Of a DNA stretch of 6,915 nucleotides, positions 1-6,663 are shown in pieces (the first letter of the stretch is position 1; every line of letters starts with the position of its first letter). The position numbers and the translations under genes are program-made. The notes below the pieces were generated by a model. The model saw only the letters and a list, made by a program, of their open reading frames with translations. It had not been told where the DNA came from and made no database searches. The stretch is taken from contig JAZOPU010000150.1 of NCBI GenBank assembly GCA_045655705.1, positions 1 through 6,915 of the forward strand, given 5' to 3'. Source of the DNA: Scatosoma sp045655705 (GTDB lineage: Bacteria > Bacillota > Clostridia > Christensenellales > Borkfalkiaceae).

Positions 1-1
1 C

Positions 2-1228
2 GCGTTGGCGGTTTTGAGCGCGACGGGGTTTGTGGCTTGTAAAAAGAATGAAACAGCGGACGCGGTGAAGCTTACCGTTTGGGTGTCCGAAGCTGACCGT
101 GCGTTCGCACAAAAGGTCGCGGACGAATTCAAGAAGAAAAATCCCGACAAAAACTATCAGTTCACGATTGATATTCAGGGCGAAAACGACGTGGCGACGC
201 GTATTTTAAACGACGTGGAGAATGCCGCGGACGTGTTTTCGTATGCCAACGATCAGCTGAGCAAGCTTATCAACGGCGACGCGCTGGCGCGGATTGCGGG
301 CGCGAGATTGGATAGGATTGAAGACGAAATCGACGATAACGCAATGCAGTCCGCGAAAATCAAAGTGAAAGGCGAAGAAGGGGTGTACGGCATACCCTAC
401 ACCGACAATTCGTTTTTCCTTTATTACAATAAATCGGTGCTTTCGGAAAGCGAAGTGCAGAGCATAGACGGTATTCTTTCCAAATGCGATAATACGAAAA
501 AGTTTGCCTATCCTATGACTGACGGGTGGTATTCGACGGCGTTCTATTTCGGCAAAGGGCTTGGCTATACCGTTGAATACGACGAAAGTCTTGCGGAAAA
601 GACGATTGAAGTGGATTTTGACAGCGATACGGGCGTGAAAGTAACGCAGGCAATGTTTGATCTTGTTAAGGATAGCAGGGTGAAAGCGGATGCGGACGAT
701 TCTAAAATCACGGCAGGATTTAACGACGGCAGTATTATCGCCGCGGTATCAGGAATTTGGAATAAAACGACGATCGAAGGATATTTGGGTGACAATTTTG
801 CCGCGGCGAAGCTCCCCACCTATACCTTGGATAAGGGCAAAACTACCGAAGAACAGGTACAGCTCGTGTCGTTTGCAGGGTATAAGCTTATGGGCGTGAA
901 TAACTATTCCAAGAATAAGACGGACGCGCTGGAATTTGCGGAGTTCTATACAAACGAAGAAAATCAAATCAAGCATTTTGAACAGCGCGGTTTCGTGCCG
1001 ACGAGCGAAGACGCGCGAGAAGACGAGCGCGTGCAAGCGGACGTTTGCGCAAAAGCAATCACGGCGCAGCTTGCGCACAGTAAAACGCAAAAGGAAGTGC
1101 CGTCTACGCTTTGGGTGCCTATGGAGGGCTTGGGTACGGCAATGATCACGGGTGCGCAAAGCGGGAATTTCAACCTTGCGGCGCAACTCAAAGCGTGCGT
1201 GGACGCGATTGAAAAGAAAAGCAATTGA
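2..1228 (+). CDS. malE: Maltose/maltodextrin-type ABC transporter substrate-binding lipoprotein (5' partial)
   Basis: Extracellular sugar-binding lipoprotein that captures an oligosaccharide and delivers it to the MalF/MalG permease encoded just downstream. The reading frame is open to the left edge, so the true start and most of the signal peptide lie outside the window; the TTG at position 5 is probably an internal Leu codon. Numbering from that TTG, a lipobox-like Phe-Val-Ala-Cys ends at Cys12 (bases 38-40), giving a lipid-anchored mature protein of about 396 residues, normal for the family. Family-like segments follow in order: ADVFSYANDQL (75-85), GIPYTDNSFFLYYNKSVL (129-146), GFNDGSIIAAVSGIW (238-252, matching the E. 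coli MalE stretch that ends GPW), and a C-lobe segment around GYKLMGVNN (292-300). Family membership is clear from sequence and gene order. Maltodextrin as substrate is an inference; related binding proteins take cyclodextrin or galacto-oligosaccharides. The promoter is outside the window. Confidence 0.88.
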   Translation, partial: ALAVLSATGFVACKKNETADAVKLTVWVSEADRAFAQKVADEFKKKNPDKNYQFTIDIQGENDVATRILNDVENAADVFSYANDQLSKLINGDALARIAGARLDRIEDEIDDNAMQSAKIKVKGEEGVYGIPYTDNSFFLYYNKSVLSESEVQSIDGILSKCDNTKKFAYPMTDGWYSTAFYFGKGLGYTVEYDESLAEKTIEVDFDSDTGVKVTQAMFDLVKDSRVKADADDSKITAGFNDGSIIAAVSGIWNKTTIEGYLGDNFAAAKLPTYTLDKGKTTEEQVQLVSFAGYKLMGVNNYSKNKTDALEFAEFYTNEENQIKHFEQRGFVPTSEDAREDERVQADVCAKAITAQLAHSKTQKEVPSTLWVPMEGLGTAMITGAQSGNFNLAAQLKACVDAIEKKSN

Positions 1229-1240
1229 TCTATAAAGGAT

Positions 1241-1250
1241 AAGGAGAGGG
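1241..1250 (+). promoter_or_regulatory. Ribosome binding site of malF
   Basis: The purine run AAGGAGAGGG ends one base before the ATG at 1252. It contains a full AGGAG core about five bases from the start and lies in the 23-base gap after the malE stop. It supports the ATG at 1252 as the start and indicates strong separate initiation within the operon. Confidence 0.8.
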
Positions 1251-1251
1251 T

Positions 1252-2652
1252 ATGGAAAAAGTTGCGAAAAGAAAACAAAAGCGGGCTTTGGGCGACTTGG
1301 GTAGGGCGTTAAAAAAAGGCTCCGTCCCCACCCGCCTTTCCTTTATCGTTATGGGACTGGGCAACCTTATGCGCGGACAAATTGTCAAAGGGGTATTGTA
1401 TTTGCTTGCGCAAACGGCTTTTTTCGTGTTTATGTTCGCGTTTGGTTGGCGGTATATCGCGTACCTGTTTTCGGGCGATTTAGGACGCCAGCTTTCGGGG
1501 GAAATTTGGAACGAAGATTTGCAAATTTTCGAGAAAGTGCAGGGGGATAACAGCTTTTTAATTTTGCTCTACGGCGTGGTTTCTATCGTTTTGATCGTGC
1601 TTTTTATAGTGCTTTGGGCAATGAACGTGAAAAGTAGCTATGAAAACGATTTGCGGCTTTCACGCGGGGAAAAGGTGCGCAGTTTTAAAGAAGATTTGCG
1701 CGTTTTAATCAACGAGCGTTTTCACGTACTGCTTTTGACGTTGCCTTTTGCAGGGCTTGTCGTGTTCACACTCATGCCGCTTATTTTTATGGTGCTTATC
1801 GCATTCACCAACTACGACTACGCGCATATGCCCCCGGGCACGCTGTTTGATTGGGTGGGATTTTCCAATTTTAAACTACTCTTTTCGCTCTCGGGCGGGA
1901 GTACGGGCTTTGCGGCGGTGTTTTTGCGCGTGCTCGTGTGGACGTTCGTTTGGGCGTTCTTTGCAACGTTCACAAACTATTTCTTGGGGCTTATCATTGC
2001 CCTGCTTATCCAAAAAAAGGGTATCAAGTTCAAAGCACTTTGGCGTACGCTGTTCGTGGTGGCGATAGCCGTTCCGCAGTTTGTAACGCTACTACTCATG
2101 CAAAAAATTCTCGACGGCGACGGGATTTTGAATAAAATTTTAGGCACGAATATTTTATGGCTTGCCGATCAACGGTTTTTGGCGTTGTTGCCACGGCTTA
2201 TGATTATTCTCGTCAATATTTGGATAGGCGTTCCGTATACGCTTTTGATGTGTTCGGGGATTTTAATGAATATCCCTGCCGATTACTACGAAGCGGCAAG
2301 GATAGACGGGGCGTCGCCCGTGCGTATTTTTTTCGCTGTGACAATGCCGTATATGTTGCACGTAACCACGCCGTATTTGATTACGCAGTTCGTGGGCAAT
2401 ATCAATAATTTCAACGTGATATGGCTACTCACGGGCGGTGGACCTGTGGATAATTTACACTACGGCGGTGGTTCGCAAGCGCAATCGACGGACCTGCTCG
2501 TAACGTGGCTGTACCGCTTGACGATCGACCAAAATCCCAAATATAACGTGGCTTCGGTGATCGGTATCGCGATTTTCGTCATTAGCGCAACGCTGTCGCT
2601 CGTTACCTTTTTGCGTTCGTCGGCGTCTAAAAACGAGGGGGAATTTCAATAA
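1252..2652 (+). CDS. malF: Maltose-type ABC transporter permease, MalF family
   Basis: Integral membrane permease subunit that forms the sugar channel together with the MalG-like protein. It has 466 residues with a basic N-terminus (1-24). I count about eight hydrophobic segments: roughly 46-72, 103-124, 159-187, 223-254, 264-285, 309-340, 368-390 and 433-455. The EAA loop that contacts the ATPase is at 347-366 (EAARIDGA, then a Met-Pro in place of the usual Leu-Pro). The family signature NFNVIWLLTGGGP is at 386-398. The loop after the third segment is only about 35 residues, unlike the long periplasmic P2 loop of E. coli MalF. This fits Gram-positive homologues, in which the binding protein is tethered to the membrane. 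The stop codon shares its last base with the malG start, so the two are probably translationally coupled. Substrate is inferred from family only. Confidence 0.92.
   Translation: MEKVAKRKQKRALGDLGRALKKGSVPTRLSFIVMGLGNLMRGQIVKGVLYLLAQTAFFVFMFAFGWRYIAYLFSGDLGRQLSGEIWNEDLQIFEKVQGDNSFLILLYGVVSIVLIVLFIVLWAMNVKSSYENDLRLSRGEKVRSFKEDLRVLINERFHVLLLTLPFAGLVVFTLMPLIFMVLIAFTNYDYAHMPPGTLFDWVGFSNFKLLFSLSGGSTGFAAVFLRVLVWTFVWAFFATFTNYFLGLIIALLIQKKGIKFKALWRTLFVVAIAVPQFVTLLLMQKILDGDGILNKILGTNILWLADQRFLALLPRLMIILVNIWIGVPYTLLMCSGILMNIPADYYEAARIDGASPVRIFFAVTMPYMLHVTTPYLITQFVGNINNFNVIWLLTGGGPVDNLHYGGGSQAQSTDLLVTWLYRLTIDQNPKYNVASVIGIAIFVISATLSLVTFLRSSASKNEGEFQ
2635..2641 (+). promoter_or_regulatory. Ribosome binding site of malG inside malF
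   Basis: GAGGGGG lies within the last codons of malF, ten bases before the ATG at 2652. It supports the overlapping TAATG arrangement as the true malG start. Confidence 0.7.
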
Positions 2653-3512
2653 TGCAAAAAATGCTTTTAAAAGCGCGCAAACGCATTTCCAATATCGCCA
2701 CCTATATCTTGTTGGCGGTACTCGGTCTGGCGTGGATATTGCCTATTTTCTATCTCGTGTATACCGCGCTCCGCGTAACGCCGTCCACGGGGATTATCAA
2801 CACGCTTTTTCCCGAGAATTTAAGGCTTGGATTTGGTAACTTTGCAAGGCTTTTTTCCGACACGCTGTTTATGCGTTGGCTGGGCAATACCTTGCTCGTG
2901 TCCGTGTGCTCGTGCGCGCTTACCACGCTGTTTATTCTCATGGTGAGCTATGCCCTGTCAAGGCTTCGTTTCCGTATGCGAAAACCCATTATGAACGTAC
3001 TTTTGGTGCTGGGAATGTTCCCCGGGTTTATGAGTATGATTGCCGTATATTTTATTTTAAAGGCAATGGGGCTGACCAATTCCTTGCTCGCGCTCATTTT
3101 GGTGTATTCGGGTAGCGGTGCGCTGTCTTATTATATATGTAAAGGCTTTTTCGATACCGTGCCAAGAGCAATGGAAGAAGCGGCGATATTGGACGGCGCA
3201 AGCCAACCCGTCGTGTTTGCGAAAATTATTTTACCGCTTGCAAAACCGATTATCGTGTATACGGTGATAACTTCGTTTATCTCGCCGTGGTGTGATTTCA
3301 TTTTCGTCAACACGATCATAAGCGATCGCAATTTATACACCGTATCGCTTGGCTTGTATAAAATGATCAACGCAGAAAAAAACAGCTTTAACGATAATTT
3401 CACACTTTTTTGCGCAGGTGCGTTTGTCGTGGGGGGAATTATCGTAACGCTGTTTATGAGTATGCAACGCTACTACGTGGAAGGCGTAACCAGCGGTGCT
3501 GTAAAAGGTTGA
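2652..3512 (+). CDS. malG: Maltose-type ABC transporter permease, MalG family
   Basis: Second membrane permease subunit of the sugar importer. It has 286 residues, the usual length for MalG-type proteins. Hydrophobic segments are at about 14-40, 78-103, 113-137, 142-165, 197-219 and 252-271, giving the six spans expected. The EAA loop is at 176-195: Glu-Ala-Ala, then DGA at 181-183, ending Ile-Leu-Pro at 193-195. The C-terminus YYVEGVTSGAVKG closely resembles the conserved MalG end, so the gene is complete. It starts one base inside the malF stop codon and is the last gene of the visible operon. No ATP-binding subunit follows; the next gene is on the opposite strand. The ATPase is presumably a shared MsmK/UgpC/MalK-type protein encoded elsewhere, which is an inference from family practice. 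Confidence 0.93.
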   Translation: MQKMLLKARKRISNIATYILLAVLGLAWILPIFYLVYTALRVTPSTGIINTLFPENLRLGFGNFARLFSDTLFMRWLGNTLLVSVCSCALTTLFILMVSYALSRLRFRMRKPIMNVLLVLGMFPGFMSMIAVYFILKAMGLTNSLLALILVYSGSGALSYYICKGFFDTVPRAMEEAAILDGASQPVVFAKIILPLAKPIIVYTVITSFISPWCDFIFVNTIISDRNLYTVSLGLYKMINAEKNSFNDNFTLFCAGAFVVGGIIVTLFMSMQRYYVEGVTSGAVKG

Positions 3513-3519
3513 TTTAAAA

Positions 3520-4887
3520 TTAAATTTTGGGAAGATTTGCAATACTCTTTGCGATTTCTTCGTCGGTGGGAATGTAATCGCTCATTTTACCGTCGTGGAA
3601 TTTCTCATAGGACATCATATCGAAATACCCCGTGCCCGTCAAGCCGAACAAAATGGTTTTTTCTTCGCCCGTTTGCTTGCATTTGAGCGCTTCGTCGATT
3701 GCAACGCGGATCGCGTGCGAGCTTTCGGGTGCGGGAAGAATACCTTCCACTCTTGCAAACTGTTCCGCCGCTTCAAACACTTTCGTTTGCTCCACCGAAC
3801 GCGCTTGCATAAGACCTTGCTCGTACAGCTCGGACAGAGTGGACGTCATACCGTGATAGCGAAGTCCGCCTGCGTGGCTTGCCGAGGGGATAAAACCCGA
3901 ACCGAGCGTATACATTTTCGAGAGCGGGCAAACCTTACCCGTGTCGCAATAGTCATAGGCATACGTACCGCGTGTGAGCGTGGGGCAAGACGCGGGTTCA
4001 ACGGCAATAAACTCATAGCGTTCTTTGCCTTGCAATTGCTCTGCCATAAAGGGCGCGATCAAACCGCCAAGGTTAGAACCACCGCCTGCGCAACCGATTA
4101 CGATATCGGGTTTTACGCCGTATTTATCCATAGCCGCTTTTGCTTCCAAGCCGATAACCGATTGATGCAAAAGCACTTGGTTGAGTACGCTACCGAGCAC
4201 GTAACGATAGCTTTCGTCTTGGCTTGCCGCTTCCACTGCTTCGGAGATTGCACAGCCAAGGCTTCCGCTTGTGCCGGGGAATTCTTCTAAAATTCTTCTG
4301 CCTACCTGCGTCGTTGTGGACGGGGAAGGGGTTACGTTCGCACCGTAGGTGCGCATCACTTCTCTACGGAAGGGCTTTTGCTCATAGGAGCATTTTACCA
4401 TAAACACTTTGCAGTCAAGTCCAAAATAGGAACAAGCCATAGAAAGTGCCGTGCCCCATTGTCCTGCGCCCGTTTCCGTCGTAACGCCTTTCAAGCCCTG
4501 CTCCTTTGCATAGTACGCCTGTGCGATCGCGGAGTTGAGCTTGTGCGAGCCGGAAGTGTTGTTGCCTTCAAATTTATAATAAATTTTTGCGGGCGTGCCG
4601 AGTGCTTTTTCCAAACAATACGCGCGAACTAATGGTGCGGGACGGTACATTTTATAAAAGTCCACAATCTCTTGGGGAATGGGAATATACTTGGTGGTAT
4701 CGTCGAGTTCTTGGCGCGCAAGCTCCGTACAAAAAACTTTGGAAAGCGCGTCTAATGTAATAGGGGCTTTGGTTGCGGGGTCTAAAAGGGGCGCGGGTTT
4801 GTTTTTCATAAACGCGCGCAAGTTCAGCCACGCTTTGGGAAGCTCCGATTCTTCTAAATAAATTTTATAGGGTATTTGTTTTTCCAT
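3520..4887 (-). CDS. trpB: TrpB2-type tryptophan synthase beta chain (TrpB-like PLP enzyme)
   Basis: Cytosolic PLP enzyme of fold type II. By family it joins indole and L-serine to make L-tryptophan. The 455-residue length, the long N-terminal extension and the ETGAGQWG motif place it in the TrpB2 clade rather than classical TrpB1 (about 400 residues). The PLP-binding lysine is Lys116 in NTSGSHKLNSA (110-120). The catalytic glutamate is Glu138 in ETGAGQWG (138-145). The phosphate-binding loop is GCAGGGSN (265-272). The C-terminal cofactor region reads GLTGTGYFD (415-423), where TrpB2 proteins more often have a SGHG-like form. The ATG at 4887 has a GGAG ribosome binding site seven bases upstream. 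No trpA, trpC or other trp gene is adjacent, so it probably acts without an alpha subunit. It may salvage free indole or act on another amino acid; the sequence cannot decide. It is the last gene of a three-gene leftward operon. Confidence 0.93.
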   Translation of the reverse strand: MEKQIPYKIYLEESELPKAWLNLRAFMKNKPAPLLDPATKAPITLDALSKVFCTELARQELDDTTKYIPIPQEIVDFYKMYRPAPLVRAYCLEKALGTPAKIYYKFEGNNTSGSHKLNSAIAQAYYAKEQGLKGVTTETGAGQWGTALSMACSYFGLDCKVFMVKCSYEQKPFRREVMRTYGANVTPSPSTTTQVGRRILEEFPGTSGSLGCAISEAVEAASQDESYRYVLGSVLNQVLLHQSVIGLEAKAAMDKYGVKPDIVIGCAGGGSNLGGLIAPFMAEQLQGKERYEFIAVEPASCPTLTRGTYAYDYCDTGKVCPLSKMYTLGSGFIPSASHAGGLRYHGMTSTLSELYEQGLMQARSVEQTKVFEAAEQFARVEGILPAPESSHAIRVAIDEALKCKQTGEEKTILFGLTGTGYFDMMSYEKFHDGKMSDYIPTDEEIAKSIANLPKI

Positions 4888-4894
4888 GGTAGTG

Positions 4895-4898
4895 CTCC
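4895..4898 (-). promoter_or_regulatory. Ribosome binding site of trpB2
   Basis: Read on the - strand, GGAG (within TTTGGAGC) lies seven bases before the ATG at 4887 and in the 21-base gap after the phosphoesterase stop. It fixes the trpB2 start. Confidence 0.7.
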
Positions 4899-4908
4899 AA
4901 ATGTGTTG

Positions 4909-5454
4909 TTACAGTGTAAGGGTGTCGAAAATTTCGCCCGTTTGTAAGTTTTTCCAAACGAGTACGTCGTTTTCGAGTAGAATATACGAATGTGGCGTGC
5001 CGTCTTTGGGGAGAGCCACGCTACCGCAGTTTGCGTAAATTGCTCCGTTTTCCAAAAGCTTATGGCAGGGCAAATGGAAGTGCCCGTTGAAAATCACTTC
5101 GCCTTTTTTTACGGGGGCGTTATTTTCGCTAAAAATATGCCCGTGCGTTAAAAAGAAAGTGTTCTTTTGCGTGGTAAGCGTGGAAAAGTCCGCCATTATA
5201 GGGAATTCCAAAACCATTTGATCCACTTCGCTGTCGCAATTTCCGCGCACGGCGATAATTTTGTCCTTGCGCTCGTTGAGCGCGGAAAGCACGTCTTTGG
5301 GCGAATAGCCGTCGGGGAAAGGGTTGCGCGGTCCGTGATAGAGTAAATCGCCAAGCAGTATGAGCTTATCCGCTTTTTCATTTTCAAAAGCGTTTAAAAG
5401 CTTTTCACACCAAAAATAAGAGCCGTGGATATCCGAAGCGATAATGTATTTCAT
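4909..5454 (-). CDS. yfcE: YfcE-type metallophosphoesterase (phosphodiesterase)
   Basis: Small cytosolic calcineurin-like phosphoesterase that uses two divalent metal ions. Its 181 residues compare with 184 for E. coli YfcE. All metal-site motifs are present: Asp8 and His10 (SDIHG), Asp36 in GDLLYHG (35-41), Asn72 in RGNCDSE, His104 and His106 in THGH, and His125 and His127 in GHFH. The segment YANCGSVALPKD (140-151) matches the family's usual NPGS...PR region but carries Cys143 where Pro is usual. E. coli YfcE hydrolyses artificial phosphodiesters such as bis-pNPP; its natural substrate is unclear, and so is this one's. It is the middle gene of the leftward operon, 15 bases after the dehydrogenase-like gene and 21 before trpB2. 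The family call is firm; the link to its neighbours' function is unknown. Confidence 0.92.
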   Translation of the reverse strand: MKYIIASDIHGSYFWCEKLLNAFENEKADKLILLGDLLYHGPRNPFPDGYSPKDVLSALNERKDKIIAVRGNCDSEVDQMVLEFPIMADFSTLTTQKNTFFLTHGHIFSENNAPVKKGEVIFNGHFHLPCHKLLENGAIYANCGSVALPKDGTPHSYILLENDVLVWKNLQTGEIFDTLTL

Positions 5455-5465
5455 AATACGTGTTG

Positions 5466-5472
5466 TTCCTTA
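5466..5472 (-). promoter_or_regulatory. Ribosome binding site of yfcE overlapping the upstream stop codon
   Basis: On the - strand the sequence TAAGGAA holds both the TAA stop of the dehydrogenase-like gene and an AAGGA ribosome binding site. The site is about 11-12 bases ahead of the ATG at 5454, slightly longer than usual. The overlap suggests that ribosomes finishing the upstream gene help initiate yfcE. Confidence 0.6.
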
Positions 5473-6468
5473 AAAAATAAATTTAATAATATCCAGTTCT
5501 TCGGGGAGAGATGCACCGCTAGAAAGAAGCGTTGCGAATTTGTCCATAACGGCGGGCAATTCTTCTTCTTTGAAGTTGGCAATAGGGAATTCGGAATAGT
5601 TGACCGCTTTGTTTGCAAGCAAATTGATAGCGGTGGAAACGAATTCTCGGCTTTCCGTAATGCCTTTTATCGTAACGTTATTTTTTAACGCGTATTCGAG
5701 GTTCACGTGCAAGCTTTTGCAAGTAGGAGCGCAAAAGGCAACGTAAGCGCCTTGCTTTACCAAAGGGAACAGCACGGACGGCTCACTACGATTGGAATAG
5801 GTGAGATATACCGCGCCGTCGGCAAACTTACCGCCCGTAACTTCGAGAACGTTGTTTTTGAGTTTTTCGTCGTTAGGGAAAGTGTAATAAATACCGCATT
5901 TTTTCGCGCGCGCAAGCCGATCGGCGTTGTTGTCGGCAAGGATAGGTACGGCACGGTGATAAATGAGAATTTGGCAAAGTACGTTGGCGTATAACCCGCC
6001 GCCGAGCACGAGAATATGTTGTCCCACGGAAATTTGCATTTCGTCCACGACGCGTTCGGCAAGCGCGATTGCATCAATTAGGAATGCGGCTTCGTCGGAA
6101 ACGGAAGAGGGGAGCGAATATACGTCGTTTACGCCTGCCAAAGCAAAGTCGCGATAAAAACCATCCGCGGTTTCGCCTGCAATTTTCAAACCGTCGAGTG
6201 CGAGTTCGTCTTCGGTTACGCCCGCAAGATACACGCGCTCGCCTTTACGAATAAAGGAATCCTCGCCCGCTTCGGTGATTTGCCCTATGGCAAACCTGCC
6301 GGGGATAAACGGGGATTTTACTTTGATTGCGCCCGAGTATACGGCAACGTCCGATTCGGTGAGAAGTGCCTTGGTGATTTTGACCTTGACTTTGTCGTCT
6401 GTAAGCTTGAGATCGGGTGCGCTCACGTGTTGCAAATTGTGTGGATATGCAAGTTGCCAAACCTTCAT
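5470..6468 (-). CDS. Medium-chain dehydrogenase/reductase (alcohol dehydrogenase-like) lacking zinc ligands
   Basis: A 332-residue member of the MDR superfamily: GroES-like N-terminal domain (about 1-118) followed by a Rossmann NAD(P)-binding domain. The start chosen is the ATG at 6468 (MKVWQLAYPH), which has AAAGGG six bases upstream. An ATG at 6522 would add 18 unconvincing residues and lies almost on the predicted transcription start. The catalytic-zinc positions are replaced: the usual CGSD is TESD (37-40), and the usual GHE is GRF (57-59). The four-Cys structural zinc lobe is also absent from the 83-110 region. The nucleotide loop reads VLGGGLYA (154-161), with Ala161 at the third glycine of GxGxxG. 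Asp179 at the end of the second Rossmann strand would favour NAD(H). It could be a zinc-independent reductase or a degenerate non-catalytic relative. The substrate is unknown. It is the first gene of the leftward operon. Confidence 0.85.
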   Translation of the reverse strand: MKVWQLAYPHNLQHVSAPDLKLTDDKVKVKITKALLTESDVAVYSGAIKVKSPFIPGRFAIGQITEAGEDSFIRKGERVYLAGVTEDELALDGLKIAGETADGFYRDFALAGVNDVYSLPSSVSDEAAFLIDAIALAERVVDEMQISVGQHILVLGGGLYANVLCQILIYHRAVPILADNNADRLARAKKCGIYYTFPNDEKLKNNVLEVTGGKFADGAVYLTYSNRSEPSVLFPLVKQGAYVAFCAPTCKSLHVNLEYALKNNVTIKGITESREFVSTAINLLANKAVNYSEFPIANFKEEELPAVMDKFATLLSSGASLPEELDIIKFIF

Positions 6469-6474
6469 AAAAAG

Positions 6475-6480
6475 CCCTTT
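6475..6480 (-). promoter_or_regulatory. Ribosome binding site deciding the dehydrogenase start
   Basis: On the - strand AAAGGG lies six bases before the ATG at 6468. This favours that ATG over the one at 6522, which would sit only about four bases from the predicted transcript start. Confidence 0.6.
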
Positions 6481-6532
6481 GTTCGCGGATATATTGAACG
6501 CGGGAAGACCTGCGCTCTGCACGAATAAGATT

Positions 6533-6561
6533 AGTATAGCGCATTTTCAGGAAATTTGCAA
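6533..6561 (-). promoter_or_regulatory. Sigma-70/sigma-A-type promoter of the MDR-yfcE-trpB2 operon
   Basis: Read on the - strand, a -35 box TTGCAA (6561-6556) is followed after exactly 17 bases by a -10 box TATACT (6538-6533). The predicted transcript start is near 6526, leaving a leader of roughly 58 bases before the ATG at 6468. No comparable promoter was seen in the two short gaps further along the operon, so all three genes are probably transcribed from here. Confidence 0.7.
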
Positions 6562-6591
6562 GTATTTTTTTATAAATTGCGTTAAAAACAG
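6562..6591. promoter_or_regulatory. AT-rich spacer between divergent promoters, possible UP-like element
   Basis: The thirty bases between the two -35 boxes contain a run of seven T (6565-6571), TATAAATT and a run of five A. Such A/T tracts directly upstream of a -35 box can bind the RNA polymerase alpha subunit. Here the tract could serve both directions. No clear operator-like inverted repeat is visible. The functional role is inferred from composition and position only. Confidence 0.4.
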
Positions 6592-6620
6592 TTGACGAAG
6601 AAAGAAAAAAGCGTTATAAT
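6592..6620 (+). promoter_or_regulatory. Near-consensus sigma-70/sigma-A promoter of rpmE
   Basis: The -35 box TTGACG (6592-6597) is followed after 17 bases by a perfect -10 box TATAAT (6615-6620). Transcription should begin near 6627, giving a leader of about 37 bases. A promoter this strong fits a ribosomal protein gene. Confidence 0.85.
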
Positions 6621-6650
6621 TGGAAAGCAAAAGATAAGAAAACGAATAGC

Positions 6651-6656
6651 GAGGTG
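6651..6656 (+). promoter_or_regulatory. Ribosome binding site of rpmE
   Basis: GAGGTG lies seven bases before the ATG at 6664 and is a near-perfect match to the anti-Shine-Dalgarno sequence. It supports that start. Confidence 0.8.
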
Positions 6657-6663
6657 AAAATAA

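Noticed and set aside
749..1186. 145-codon open frame on the - strand
   Set aside because: Antisense to malE with an Arg/His/Leu-rich translation and no family resemblance; a shadow.
3516..3528. A/T palindrome AAAATTAAATTTT as a bidirectional terminator
   Set aside because: The stem has no G-C pairs and only one base at its centre, so it would not form a stable terminator hairpin.
3595..4290. Long open frame (231 codons) on the + strand
   Set aside because: It lies wholly antisense to the well-supported trpB2 gene, has no recognisable domain and no ribosome binding site, and is rich in Cys, Arg and His as expected of a shadow frame.
6481..6502. GTTC...GAAC and CGCG...CGCG inverted repeats in the leader of the MDR gene as an operator or riboswitch
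   Set aside because: The arms are only four bases and compete with each other; nothing matches a known riboswitch layout in a leader this short.
6469..6522. 18-residue N-terminal extension of the MDR protein from an ATG at 6522
   Set aside because: The predicted transcript starts near 6526, which would leave almost no leader. A ribosome binding site precedes the ATG at 6468, and the protein beginning MKVWQLAYPH fits the family start.
6621..6663. L31 leader RNA for autoregulation of rpmE
   Set aside because: The leader is only about 37 bases and A-rich, with no visible hairpin, so no structured element can be supported.
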